64,000 bases of DNA from Dichetophora obliterata (GCA_963920525.1 OY986439.1:20408819-20472818), one strand, 5' to 3'. Numbered from the stretch's first letter, positions 45,240 through 57,360 are shown. Notes: generated by a model from the sequence alone, not told the origin. Numbers and translations: made by a program.

Positions 45240-45440
45240 ACAAACTAGGTATTCAGGGTTCTCTCAGCTAACGTTGCAAGCACTTTACCAGTACGCCACG
45301 GCCGTCAGAAACAAAATTTGCCTGACTAAAACTAAATTTAGCAAAACTGCGGCGAACATTGGTCGTAAAAGGGCCTCATGGTAAAAAAAAGTCCGAACAA
45401 GGGATGAACACGGGTCGAACAGTGGTCGTTTTGATCGAAT
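45240..45440 (-). other. tRNA-like remnant followed by a foldback-like end
   Basis: The minus strand carries an exact A box TGGCGTACTGG (45,288-45,298) with downstream TGCTTGCAACGTTAGCTGAGA, like a D arm and anticodon arm; the B box is decayed. At 45,345-45,430 lie GGTCGAACAGTGG-type units of the foldback-like family. Confidence 0.5.
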
Positions 45441-47479
45441 ATTATTTTTCTTGAGTTTAAGCTGATTTTGCTTATATTCGCGTTAGTTTTGTTTGCTTTT
45501 GCAAAAACTATTTTTGTACATGTACATATTTTCTTATTTGCATGCATTTAAATAAAGTACAGTCGTATTGAACTGACATTTATTTGATTAGCGTTCTTTA
45601 AGGTACTATTTTACAGTACGTAGCTATAAAAAGCACCCTTTTTATTAATTTTTTTTGCCTAGTATTATTAATTTTAATGATTAAAATTTATTACAAAATG
45701 AAAAATTATTCATGAGAAAATAAAAAGTTTTTTTTTGTCATTAAAGTTTTCTTATATAGTTGTTGCATATAGTTGTTGTATATAGTTGTAGAAAACAGTG
45801 CGTTGAAGTTAAGTAATTAAAAAATTGTTGCAATTGGCTTCTCGTCTCCAGCATTTACAAAGCGTCTGAAAGTAAAAATTCAAAGTGCATTCTTGAGTTA
45901 AGGGTTGTAGTTGAGCACTCAACCTACGCAAATAAAAAAAAATAAAAAAATGGCATGCGTTGAAAAAAAAACGTAAAAACCTCTTTTTTTGCCGAAACTT
46001 TCAGCCATACAAAAAAATTTTTAAAAGTTTTTTGGCTTTTTATAGGTCTAGTGCTTAACAGAGTCTATAAGAATCACAATGAATCAAGATTCATCGAAAT
46101 CAATCAAGTAGAACTCCAGATATCTTAGAAGCCGATTCGAAAAACCTTGTTTCGAGACAAACGGGACTAAAAATTTAAGGTTTCGAATATAATATATGTT
46201 ATAACTTTTTTCTATTTGATATTTTTTCTAAAATTTTGTCTAAAGACCTTAAAGAACCATATTCTAACGAAAAAAAGAATTGATTTTTAATTTTTTACAC
46301 ACCGTAATAGTACATTAAATGCATTAAGAGTCATGCCGCACAATGGTCCTAAATTGAAAAAACACGGTCAAAACCTCAAGGAGTTGTCTAATCTGCATAA
46401 AAATACTACTGTATAGGTTTTTGAGGTCAAATTTGGCAAAATTAAGTTAAAAAAATTGCGTAAAAAGATTCAAAACACGGCACAAATCGCACACAAATTA
46501 CAGTGAAAACAAATGCCTACTCAGATAGCTTCGATAATGCAAATTTTTTTAATTTTTAAATTTTAATGTTAAAACAAAAATTTTGAAATATTAAACGCAA
46601 TTAGTATGTTTAATAACAATACAAATAAATAGAGATAAAAATAAATGGTTTCAAGAAAAAAAAATTTTTAGTTTCCAACACCATTTTAGTTTTCCTTAAA
46701 AATTTCACATTCGAGCACATTCGAGGAGCCAATTTTTTTTATTAGTATAATAGGATATCCCACAAAGAAAGCAATACCCATCTAAAGGGGAAAGAAGGGG
46801 AAAACACTTTCGTTTTTTCCATTTTAACTGAGTCAAATTTTTTAAAAAATGTACATTTACATTCTATTTTTTTAAAAATGGGTATGAATATTTTTTTAAA
46901 GTTTTACTTTTATTCTGATTAATTAGGTTTCGATGCAATACATAAAAATATAAAACATGCTAAATTACTTATACAAATAATACCACAAATGTTCGAATTG
47001 ACTTGAAATACGACTATTTTTTGGTGAAATTTTTTAAACTTTAAAAGCATCTAAATCCAATAAAAAAATTTTTAAAAAATTGACAACGCACTTTTTTTAT
47101 TTATCTATCATAAATAGGTATTTGAAGTAAAAAATGTTTTTCAAACATCTTTAAAAATTAGTTTTTGGCCGTCTTTTTCATGCTTGGAACCAATGTGTGC
47201 CGCCGCTTGAAGGCAATGAGCTTTCGCTGCCATCAAGCATTTCTTATGGCAGTATAGAGAGCTTTCTGCTTGCTAGCTTTAAAATGTGCACCATTATTGA
47301 AATATTAAAAAAAAAATTTAATGAGCATTCATATCAGGAGTCTCATGAAATGTTAACACATAAAGTAAGATTTATATATAAAGGCTGAGTTTGTCTAACA
47401 TCCAAATCTGGATTGTATGGGAATCGCTATATATTTTTTATTTATATATACACACATAAATAATACATATGTATGTAGT
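45441..47479. other. Very AT-rich non-coding stretch
   Basis: No repeat ends or genes are supported. The frame at 47,197-47,388 (63 codons) has no signature. Confidence 0.5.
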
Positions 47480-47765
47480 ATAGGCGTATTTATGGTAATA
47501 GCACCTATATGCATATAAATGGGGTTTTTATTATATTTGTTTAACTATTTATGTTGTATATATAAAGTTCGACCCTTGTCCGGTCACTGTTCGACCCTTT
47601 TCCGGTCACTGTTCAACCTTTGTTTGGCCACTATTTGGTTAAAAATGCTTGCAAACGCCTATTGGCGTTTGATCTTGTTTATTTTTATTTGGGTATTGAT
47701 ATTAAATTGGATTTTTTGCTATATCTCCGAAATTCGGGATACCGGAATTTGCATTACCGGAATGC
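47480..47765. repeat. Dispersed repeat with foldback-like end, copy 2
   Basis: It matches 43,755-43,990. Three GTTCGACCCTT/GGTCACTGTTC units occur at 47,567-47,620, then GCAAACGCCTATTGG. Frames at 47,519-47,802 are repeat translations. Confidence 0.6.
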
Positions 47766-48334
47766 ATTGAAAAGTCATGTTCAGAAATGTTATTTTTTTT
47801 AACTTATTTATACGTTGAACCTTCATACAAATTCACCATTGACTTTTATTATCTGTGGATCCAATCAGGAAATGGTTTTATTTCGACAAAAGAAATAAAT
47901 CTTTTTGCATAATTCTTAGCTGTTCTATTGCATACCAGAGTCCTTCTGTCAAAATTCTAAAACCCAGGATAAAAGTGCAAAGCTAATCCAAAAATCATAA
48001 GTCGATACCTTAATTCAATTGTTCATCCAAACAGTGAGGTTAAATTGACTGTCATAAATAATTTTTTTTTTATTAAAATTTCAATAAAATGGAAATATCC
48101 AATAGAATTGAATGGAAAAGAATTGAATGGAATGGGCTAAAATTACTTAGTGCATTACATGATTGTGAGTGAGAAATCTTGATGAGCCCAAGAACTCGGA
48201 AACCTTTAATGAATTATGTCAATAGAGATTTTTTTTTCTTTGGTATTGAAGATGACGTAATGTTTTTCTTGAAACATATACTGTTGTTGAAAAATCATAA
48301 AATCTTTGAATTTCTCATGAACTCAATTCAATAG

Positions 48335-48620
48335 ACCTTAAAAAGTGCGTAAAGTTAAATTAAATAAAGCAAATTAAATTCGTTTATTTTGCAAAGTACG
48401 AATTTAACTTTTGATACTAATTCGACATTTGGCATACATTTAAATTTCGTACTATTATAAAGTACGAATCTAATTCCTGGTATGAATTTAAGTAATGGTA
48501 CTAACTTCTAATAGAGAAATCATTTTATCAAAAAGACAAACTTGATATGTATTGCATACTATTAGACAGGTAATTAAACAACTTTCCAATGATATATGCT
48601 CCATTCGTGCACTCTTAGAT
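48335..48620. repeat. Relative of the 52.2-52.9 kb MITE
   Basis: It starts with AAAAAGTGCGTAAAGTTAAA and has AAAGTACGAATTTAACTTTT units. The part at about 48,520-48,615 is an inverted match to 52,436-52,515 (TATGCAATACATATC region). It is decayed; the right end is not found. Confidence 0.5.
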
Positions 48621-49240
48621 TGTTAAAGAATTTTTTGAAACAAAACACATTTTCGCGTTGGTGAGCATATAGAAAAGTAATTCGTTTTATCTACTTACCT
48701 TAGATTTTACGACTTATTACCTTAGCCATCACACACATCACTATATATTGCACAAAGAATTTTGTTTCAAAATAAGAATAACGTGTAATTCTTTTTTAAC
48801 CCCAAACCATTTTTGCCCAATATTGCAAGCGGCATGAATTTTGTAGACCGTAATCATAACCCAGTATTGTTTGCAAAAATTGCTCCTTTTAATTATCTCA
48901 ATTGTTATGCATCGATAAGTTCAGGCAAACATTTCACCGTTAGATCTAACTGTTCTTTAATTGTCGACGAAATTCGCTAGCCCCTGGGTGTAGGGAAAGA
49001 GAAAAACTTTCACCTTGCAATTTTATGCACCAGCAACTTTGCACTCCTAATAAAATTGCGCCATGTCCGGTCGCAATCTCACAGGACAATGTGACCAAAA
49101 TTTATATAACTGTACACGAAGGACGTACAGGAAGTAAGCTGTTTTGATACCCTTCCAAATTGGCTTGTTTGGGGTTTTTTATTTTTCAATTTTTTGTTTT
49201 TGTTTAATTTATGCGCTCAACTGACGCACAAATATTCACA
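48621..49240. other. Non-coding sequence
   Basis: No element is recognised. A minus-strand splice-donor-like AAGGTAAGTAG near 48,700 has no supporting context. Confidence 0.45.
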
Positions 49241-50075
49241 AAAGTTGGCCAGAAAATTCAAAAAGCATGGATGCATGTTCGAAAATTTTTGGCAATCAGC
49301 TGAATGCTTACAGTATGGCAACGCATTTTAATGTGTGTCAAAGGGTGCTACTTCAATGTTGTTGTAATTGGCTTTATTGCTGTTGTACAGCAGCTGATGC
49401 TCATGCAGTAAAAAGCAGGACACGCACTGCTGCCAAAAAGTTGGCATAAAACAGCTGTTGCTGCTAAAGCAAGAGACGGGAAGAAAGTTCAAACAACGCT
49501 TACCGTTATTGTTGACTAACATTTCACCTAATGTTAAGTGACAGACTTAACTGTAATTGAAACATTTTAATTTGCACACACGCAGTAGAAAGAAAAACAA
49601 AACCGAAAAAAAACACATGGAAACAATACTTAAAAATTGTTGATTGAGATAAAACCGATTGACTGTGTGCCGCACATGCCGGCTTTCTAAAGGCCAAGCC
49701 AGTTGCACGAGGGCTCGGCAGCAGATGGCTTAAAGCGCGCTCACGCCGCTAAAGTGAGTTTTTATGTTTTATTTTTTGGCGCGAGTCACCCTTTTGTGTT
49801 GCTGCACTTGGCTTGTAGAATGATTCTCTACACGATTTCGCATAAAGACAAGGCAGCATAAAAACTCGAAACAGCTTAGTTGACCTACTTCGACAGACGC
49901 TTTCGTGGTCGTCGCTGCAGATGCTGCAGTTGAGGGCAGCAGAAGGATACAATAACAAAAGGCGATGTGATGATATAAAAACTCGACAACAACGTACGTG
50001 AAGCTTTGAATTCAGCTGGAATGCGTTGCCAAGTTCAAGCCAAAAGATAGCAAGGACATTTTTTGCTTTAAGCAC
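49241..50075. other. Mixed-composition island with CAG/CTG content
   Basis: This stretch is less AT-rich than its flanks, with GCTGCTG/CAGCAG motifs at 49,380-49,460 and 49,910-49,945. Frames are open on both strands (60 codons at 49,267 plus; 108 codons at 50,075-49,749 minus, Cys/Ser/Arg-rich). No domain is recognised in either. It may be a regulatory element or an unrecognised exon. Confidence 0.3.
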
Positions 50076-50482
50076 TAGATGTGTTGAAAAAGAAAAGGTT
50101 TTTGAAAGTCATTTTAAAATATAAATAACATATAAATTATGTATAAATAAAAAAATCATCGAAAAGAACATGACTTATTTATTATAATATGATAAAAAAT
50201 ACAATTATTTTAACTAAAATAGAAGATTCGAAAAACTGCTACCAAGGCTTTCAACTTAACAGAACATATATTTCTATCAAAACTTTGTGGCTATTGTTGG
50301 GTAGTCTTTCGATTTCCGGGATCGAAATTACATTTCCATCATTAAAAAAAAACAGAAATATGATGGTAGTTAACCGCTTCGGAATGGGACAAACGTTGTT
50401 TTCTGCATTTCACAAAATATCCATCAAAATTTACGACTTCAAAAATATAATAAAATAAAATACATTTTGCAAATTTTTACTA

Positions 50483-51754
50483 AAGGGTCCGCCATCTAAC
50501 GTTTTTTTTCAACTAGTGCTTATTTCGTGAATGGTAACACTTAGCTCATGTCTGATTTGACAGATAATTAGTTTTATCTTTCCGCTGGACGAATATGGTT
50601 GTGTATACGCTTGAACAACGCTGGGAAATATTGCGACATTACTTTGAAAATCTTGGTAATGTTGCAGAATGTGTGCGAAAATTGCGTACGGATTTTGGAA
50701 GAAGAGAAGCACCGTCAGCTCCGTATGTTCGTTATCTTGTGAAAAAAGTGAAAGAAACTGGCATCCTCATCGATAAACTAAAGCGTGAAAAGCCAAAAAC
50801 AGTGCGTACACCCGAGAATATTGTTGCTATGGCAGAAAGTGTGCGTGAAGCGCCATCAACATCAATTCACCGTCGTTCTCAACAATTGAACATTTCGGAG
50901 ACATCATTGAGACGAATTTTGCATAAAGACCTTGGTATGACGCCATACAAAGTCCAATTGGTTCAGGACTTGAAGCCAACTGACCATCCAATGCGTTTTC
51001 GCTTCGCTAAGTGGGCCTGCGATCGACTTACAGAAGATGCCGATTTTGCCAAAAAAATCATTTGCTCATTTTGATCTTGGCGGGTATGTAAACAAGCAAA
51101 ATTGTCACATTTGGGGCACAGAAAACCCGCACGCATACATTGAAAAGCCGCTGCACCCAAAACGAGTCACTGTTTGGTGCGGATTTTGGTCCAGAGGCAT
51201 AATTGGGCCATTTTTCTTCGAAAATGAGCGAGTAGTGGCCGTTACAGTCAATAACGATCGTTATCGGGCCATGTTGAACGAATTTTTGTTCACAAATATT
51301 GAAGAGGAGGATATTAGCAACATTTGGTTTCAACAGGACGGCGCTACGTGCCACACAGCCGAAGCTACACTCGATGTTTTGCGCCCTGTTTTTGAAGATC
51401 GCATTATCAGCCGCAGAGCTGATGTCGTTTGGCCACCTCGGAGCTGCGATTTGACACCGTTGGACTATTATTTGTGGGGTGCCCTCAAAGGTAAGTGCTA
51501 CGCCGGCAAGTCAGAGACAATTGACGCTTTAAAGGACAATATTCGTGAAGCCATTGGTGAAATACAGCTGCACACAATCGATAATGTGCCTAAAAATTGG
51601 ACCGATCGTGTAGGTTACTGCATGGCCAGCCGAGGGAGCCTTTTGAATTAAATTATTTTCCATTATTAACCGGAAGGATTGTACTTTCAAATTAAAAAAA
51701 GAAATTTGAGAAAATATACAACAGTTTTTTTTTATAGTTATTTGGCGGACCCTT
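50483..51754 (+). mobile_element. Second DD41D mariner-type transposon, defective
   Basis: Ends AAGGGTCCGCC with related flanking bases form a short inverted repeat, and TA lies on both sides (50,481-50,482; 51,755-51,756). The 1,272-bp unit carries one transposase gene broken near 51,060. Its ends and protein differ clearly from the 35.5 kb element, so it is a separate lineage. Confidence 0.88.
50595..51651 (+). pseudogene. Mariner-type transposase (DD41D), frame broken at the first catalytic Asp
   Basis: The first frame (50,595-51,074, 159 residues) holds the helix-turn-helix region and the RREAPSAPYVRY and EAPSTSIHRRSQQ segments. The second frame (useful from about 51,063 to 51,651) resumes at AHFDLGGYVNKQN. 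Comparison with the 35.5 kb copy shows that the SDE residues before AHF, including the first catalytic Asp, are missing at the junction, consistent with a deletion of about 11 bp. The second Asp (WFQQDGATCH, codon at 51,337) and third Asp (LTPLDYYLWG, codon at 51,463) are present, with 41 residues between. It cannot make active transposase. Confidence 0.88.
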
Positions 51755-52026
51755 TACTTTTACTTTAAAAAAAAAAATAAACTGGCCATTTCAGCTCTTG
51801 GAAAAACTTTAACCTAGTTTCTGTTGATCAATTGTGTTGTGCGTGTTATTAAATGTTTGATCACAAATGACCGAGAACTGGACCTACGTGTTTTATGCCG
51901 ACTCCGAACGGCTTATGTTCTCAAGCAGCTTTACATGGCAATTTTTACTCCCTGAGGTTTGCCATTGTCTGCAGAGAGGTGACGACCGAACAGAAAAATT
52001 AATTCATTTAAAAAAACTTTCTGTCT

Positions 52027-52107
52027 GAGCTGGAATTGAACCCGGGCTACCGCAATTCTGTAGCTTAGGGGCTACGCACTCTACCCACTAGGCTACGGCC
52101 GCCACCT
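52027..52107 (-). other. Well-preserved tRNA-like segment
   Basis: Exact A box (TAGCCTAGTGG, complement of 52,085-52,095) and exact B box (GGTTCAATTCC, complement of 52,032-52,042) are present. Between them GTAGC-CCCTAA-GCTAC forms an anticodon-like hairpin with a 6-base loop. The acceptor arms do not pair well and the loop is one base short, so it is a tRNA-derived sequence rather than a tRNA gene. Confidence 0.65.
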
Positions 52108-52163
52108 ACTTTGACTTTATTTATACTTAAAACTTCACGTATTTCTTATGCATATATCTTTTG

Positions 52164-52909
52164 AAGTGCGTGAAGATAAATTCGTCAATTGACTCAAACC
52201 AATACTTTTGATCCGCAAAAGTACGAATTTTACTTGTGGGAGGAAATTAAATTCTTTCTATATATCGTTAGCTATATATCGTTATAAAGGTGCTTTAATA
52301 ACATGTCCTACGATAAGCATTATAAAAACATTGTCCAGACAGATTTTGAGAATTTTTGCATGGAATCTTAAAGGTACTTTGAACCTAACATTCACTACTT
52401 CTTAAGAAATGTTTTAAACAAAAGTCTTCATTGTGCACTAATAAGCCATATATCGTTAGAAAGGTGGTTTACTTACCTATCTAATGGTATGCAATACATA
52501 TCGTTCATAGTTTTGATAAAAGGAATTGTTCATAAGAAGATGGTGCCATGACTTAAATTCATACCAGGAGTTCAATTCGTTCTTTGCAATAGTACGAATT
52601 TAAAATTCTTGTCAAAAGCTAAATTCGAATCAAAAGCTAAACTCATTCTTTGCAAATATAATCTATTTAATTTCCTCCCAAAAGCTAAATTCGTACCTTG
52701 CAAAAAGAAAGAATTTAATTTCCTTCCAAAAGTTAAATTCGTACTTTGCAAAAAGAACGAATTTGATTTCCTCATAAAGTTTAATTCGTACTTTGCGAAA
52801 AGAACGAATTTAATTTCCTTCCAAAAGTATTGGTAAGTAATAATCGGTAAGTAAGTAATTGGTAATCGCTAAGTAAGCGTCGGATTGACGAATTTATCTT
52901 CACGCACTT
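52164..52909. mobile_element. MITE with 26-bp perfect ends and an internal minisatellite
   Basis: The ends begin AAGTGCGTGAAGATAAATTC and are exact inverted copies over 26 bp (52,164-52,189; 52,884-52,909). Inside, at about 52,560-52,830, a unit of 45-60 bp with AAATTCGTACTTTGCAAAA repeats about five times. Flanks TATCTTTTG and TATCTTTG resemble each other, but a duplication is not proved. Small frames in the array are repeat translations. Confidence 0.8.
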
Positions 52910-53743
52910 TATCTTTGATTGGCATGTATTTGATCCCCTACAAAAATAAAACCAAAAAGTCCAAAATATATTTTTTGCCAAAAAACTTTCACATAAACTA
53001 TTTTTGTTATATTATAATTAGTTAAATTATTTTTATTAAACAATGGTATTAGTAAAATTTAGTTACTTTGAAAAATTATTTAATTGTTATAGAAATATTT
53101 TAAATTTATTTTAGTCAATCTAATAAAAAAACAAAAATTATACTAACTCTCCTAAATTAATTTCTATTACGCTACTCAAAAAATAATATATCAAAAAAAT
53201 ATTACTTAAAATCACTATATCAAAAGTAAAGTCCAGATAAAAAAGATATTTATTTTGTTTAATACTGATATTGCGAAATATATTTATTGTTGTTTATACT
53301 ATTGTAGTTAAAAATATTTATAGAAATAAATAATTTTAATTTGAAAATTTTTTTTTAAGTTATTACACTTTTCTACAAGTGTGAAAAAAATTTTCATCGA
53401 ATTAGTTCAAAAAAATTTTACCTAACCAGTTTTACCACAAATTCTATTCGAAACATTCGGGAAAACATTTTTATTAATTAAATGATTTTTTTAATTTTTT
53501 TTTTAAATTTTTTAAAGCACTATATTTCATATATTTTCATAATTTGCCGAATTAAAAATTTATGATTTTTTTAATAAGTCTTTAAATAAATTATATTAAA
53601 TAAATAAATTACAAATTACAAATTACAAAATTACAAATAAACTTGACCCCGAAAACCCCACACTTGGTTACGGCTCTGTTATATGTCATGTAAGAAAAAA
53701 AAGGGTGATGTTTTAAACATTTGTAATATGTTGACTTTATATG
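52910..53743. other. Very AT-rich non-coding stretch
   Basis: No feature is recognised here. Confidence 0.5.
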
Positions 53744-53828
53744 ATTTAAATACAAATTCTAAATGTTTGATAGTTTAAATCATACTTGATTTTAAATACA
53801 AATTCTAGTTGTTTGATAGTTTAAAATC
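53744..53828. repeat. Short tandem duplication, about 45-bp unit
   Basis: Two copies of TTAAATACAAATTCTA...GTTTGATAGTTTAAA lie next to each other with few changes. Confidence 0.75.
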
Positions 53829-53984
53829 GTTTATTGAGCTTAAGGTCAAAGTTAGAACAATTAATTGTTCTAACGAATTTTTCCAAAGAAACAACAACAA
53901 CAACAAAGTTTTTTCAATATGAAAAGGAAAAAATCACTAGCTGATCTGATTGCAATTTCTACTCTGCTAAAAGCGTCATCAGAA

Positions 53985-54480
53985 ATCTTTGTGATACCCG
54001 TGCAAGCGCGCGCTAACGCACTGCACCATCGGGGCGATGAGATTTGAAGCGTCAATTTCTCAGTTTTTCCTCCATTTCATAATGTCACATTTGTTGTTGT
54101 ATTTCTGTTTTACTTTAGTTTCTATGCTTATGTTATTATATGTAGTCCAACAGCCTGCTGGAAGTCTGCACTAACAAAGCATGTTTACTGAAGTTGTTTT
54201 TAGAATTTTTGCTGATTTTGTTTTCAGCTGTTTCCGTAATTTGTTTATTTGTAATATATATTAAAGCGAAGCTTTTTACGCCTCGTTTAGTGATTTGCTT
54301 GAGTGAAATCTCAAAAACGACACTTTTTCCTACAATGTTTTCTTTGAATTGATGTTTCCTTTTGCTTGCGTCTGTTGCAACAAGAAAATATAATATGAAA
54401 AATAATTTTTTTGTGCGACGTTAGTATCGAACTCATACCCCTTCAATTGATAGTTATACACGCTAATTACTTATCCAAAA
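53985..54480 (-). other. Two decayed tRNA-like segments
   Basis: On the minus strand, GATGGTGCAGTGCGTTAGCGCGC at about 54,011-54,034 resembles a tRNA D-arm/A box. A second segment at about 54,426-54,480 has GAGTTCGATAC like a B box, with TGGATAAGTAATTAGCG upstream. Neither is complete. TAAAGCGAAGCTTTTT near 54,263 is a short palindrome. The intervening sequence has no gene. Confidence 0.4.
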
Positions 54481-55174
54481 ACCTTTGTTGCGCAAAGTGG
54501 TTCATACAATATTTAGTTTTAACTGAAGCTATGCTGCAGCAGATCACAATAATCTATTAAAAGATTTGTGTGTTGGCTCTCTTAAATATCCTACATATTT
54601 AGCAGCTAACCAAACTATAAAAGCAGCAAAAAATAACAAAAATGTTGCTTCCACTTACTCCACGTTGTCATCAGCATCGTTAAGTAGGTGGTTTTTTTTT
54701 GTTGATGTGAATGCGTTTGTGTTGTGGTTTGTACATGTTTTCTTTTTGCTTATGCATAGCGCGAACGAAAAATTAACAATTGACTACATATGCGTTGACA
54801 AATGCGTCTTCTAAGTGACAGAAAAAAAAAGATGACATCAATTAATATGGAATTATTTAACGCAGGCATGACATCGGTAAGGTATCTTAAATCCTTGTTA
54901 AATTTGTTTTGTGGGTTACGATTGGGACATCTATTGATGCTGTTTTTCTAGATATCATTGGATTTGTTGTATACGTTTGCATTTTATTTATCATTAATAG
55001 TTATAATTGAAAACATTTATAAAAACAATTGAAAATTAATGAAACATATAATAAAATAAATTAATAATTAAATGTAAAAAAATCTACTGATGTAAATATT
55101 TACGTGAGTTTTTTTAATTAATTTGAAATAAAGCATGTGCCATTTAGGCACTTCCATGGTCCATGATATGATAC
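54481..55174. other. Non-coding sequence; weak frame 54,566-54,814
   Basis: The 82-codon frame at 54,566 is Val/Ser/Asn-rich with no family signature and opens at TTG (the ORF is not ATG-started). No repeat boundaries are seen. Confidence 0.35.
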
Positions 55175-55182
55175 GTTACGAT

Positions 55183-55872
55183 TAGTTTTTCATTCCCGGT
55201 TTTGGGTAATTCAAGAAAACGGATTTTTATTGATTTTCCGTTAAGGTTTTTTTTTAATGAACCATTTCGGACTATTCGAAAAACCGGGATATTCTGTACG
55301 AGTTATTCGACATTTTCAAATACTTGAAATTTTTAATTTTTCTTCAATTGTTGTTAATTTTAAGCGTATAAAAATTTTATAAAATAAACGATTATATATG
55401 GAAAAATCTTCGTGATGGATGAGTTCATCAAATCTTTTAAAGAAGTAAAATAGAAATGGTCGTTTCTAACATTGTCGACGAATGGACGGACTCCTCCAAT
55501 AAAAAATACGTAATTTTAAGCATGAAAACAGTTAATAGAAAAACTAAAAATGTGTTTACTTTTTTTGTATACATATGTATATCCATGGATTTAATATTAA
55601 TTCAATTTTTGTCTTAATGTATTGTTTATCTAAACCTTTATTTAAATGGACTTTAGTTATATAAAAAATATACGACTCCTCTTATTTTTCTGTTAATTTT
55701 TTATTATATTTAAAAATATATATTTATATGAACTAAACGAGTTTTTAGAAAACCGGTTTACCGGTGTAAACTGTTATTTTTTTAATGCTCGATAAACTAG
55801 TTTTAAAAATTGTCAGTTTCGGATTATTCGAGAAACCGGTTCTTACATCTTGTCGAATATTTGACAACACTA
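55183..55872 (+). mobile_element. hAT element remnant with transposase fragment
   Basis: Flanked by GTTACGAT (55,175-55,182) and GTTATGAT (55,873-55,880), 7 of 8 identical. The right end reads inward TAGTGTTGTCAAATATTCG and the left end TAGTTTTTCATTCCCGG; both subterminal regions carry AACCGG/CCGGTTT motifs, but the termini have diverged. Inside, a frame from 55,441 to 55,617 includes VVSNIVDEWTDSSNKKYVIL, which resembles the start of the hAT catalytic core (Asp-x-Trp-Thr-Ser). It is heavily deleted. Confidence 0.65.
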
Positions 55873-55968
55873 GTTATGATGCGTAGTTTACGATACAGAT
55901 TTTTCCCTTCAAAGTACAAATTTGTTATAGTTTTATATGTTAAATAGAACTACAAAAAATCTATTAAG

Positions 55969-56139
55969 TATATGACATATGACATGACATATGACATGAC
56001 ATATGACATGACATATGACATGACATATGACATGACATATGACATGACATATGACATGACATATGACATGACATATGACATGACATATGACATGACATAT
56101 GACATGACATATGACATATGATGTCATGACATGACATAT
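55969..56139. repeat. 12-bp minisatellite ACATATGACATG, array 1
   Basis: Nearly perfect tandem copies of a 12-bp unit. Because 12 is divisible by 3 and the unit lacks stops, long His/Cys/Val/Ile frames appear on the minus strand. The unit contains the palindrome CATATG. Confidence 0.95.
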
Positions 56140-56522
56140 TGCATCTGTTGTATACTTTCCTTCAAAGAAGTGCTAATATTTAATAGTTTTATTTATTTAA
56201 CTGAATTAGAAAAACATGTAAAGTGTAATTCAGGACCGATACAATCGAAAACTGAAAAAATTTTATTAAACTTTGTATTATACGAGTATTTATAATACTT
56301 TTAAAATTTCAACTTTTGTTAAAATTTTTCAACTGTTGTCACCACTTTTCAACTTTTGGTGCCATTCATTATGTTTTCTGCCATTTTTTTAAATTCAAGT
56401 TGAAATCAGCTCTCAGTACTCTCACAATATAAATTTAAACATATTTTCTCTATTATCGAGGATTAAACGAATTTTAAGTAACATTTAATTTTTCAATCGT
56501 GGTAAACTTTTGGCGGAAATGA
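56140..56522. other. AT-rich spacer between the two minisatellite arrays
   Basis: Unique-looking sequence with no feature. It includes a short repeated CAACTTTTG/CAACTGTTG motif near 56,310-56,355. Confidence 0.5.
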
Positions 56523-56900
56523 ACATATGACATGACATATGACATATGACATGACATGACATGACATATGACATGACATATGACATATGACATATGACAT
56601 GACATGAAATGACATATGACATGACATATGACATAACATATGACATGACATATGACATGACATATGACATGACATATGACATGACATATGACATGACATA
56701 TGACATGACATATGACATGACATATGACATGACATATGACATGACATGACATGACATAACATATGACATGACATATGACATGACATATGACATGACATAT
56801 GATATGACATATGACATGACATATGACATGACATATGACATGACATATGACATGACAAATGACATGACAAATGACATTACATACGATATGACATGCCATA
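56523..56900. repeat. 12-bp minisatellite ACATATGACATG, array 2
   Basis: The same unit as array 1, in the same orientation, longer (about 375 bp) and with more variants (CATAAC, GAAATG, GACATGACATGACAT). All three minus-strand frames are open through it, which is an artefact of unit length. Confidence 0.95.
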
Positions 56901-56917
56901 CGATAACAAAATAACAT

Positions 56918-57360
56918 TTACAAAAAATGCCTTAAACAAAAACCCATTGCAAGAAATAACATGTTCGCAAATTTTACACATGATTTTTTTATCTGTGGCG
57001 TTGCGCATTTCACTCTGTGAACGAAAAAAAAACTAAAAGCAACATCAGCAGCAACTACAACAATTAAAGTAAAAAACAATTGTATAGCGCTTGAAACAAT
57101 TGTAAATGCATACCAAGTCAAAGCGACATTTTGCATTAAATTATGTACAAATATTTGTATAACTGTTGGATATTGCATCTGAGTGTGCACACGTTCATGC
57201 AAGTGTGTTTGTGTGTGTTATTTTACAATAGAGTGAGCATGTGACCTTGAGATAATTTAAAAGAATTACAGGAATAAAATTACACCCAACCAAACACTAA
57301 CAAGGAAGCAATGTATGTAGGTATGTTTAAATAAAAAAAATATATCGTATATGTTTAAAT
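56918..57360. other. Non-coding sequence
   Basis: A 94-codon minus-strand frame (57,202-56,918) has a hydrophobic middle but no recognised domain. CA/GT-rich sequence lies near 57,200-57,220. Confidence 0.35.

Noticed and set aside
52027..52107. Functional tRNA gene
   Set aside because: A and B boxes are good, but the acceptor arms do not pair and the anticodon-like loop is one base short.
56474..56917. Long minus-strand frames (125-147 codons, Cys-His-Val-Ile repeats), open in all three frames
   Set aside because: They are translations of a 12-bp minisatellite lacking stop codons. Unit length divisible by three keeps every frame open, so this is not evidence for a gene.
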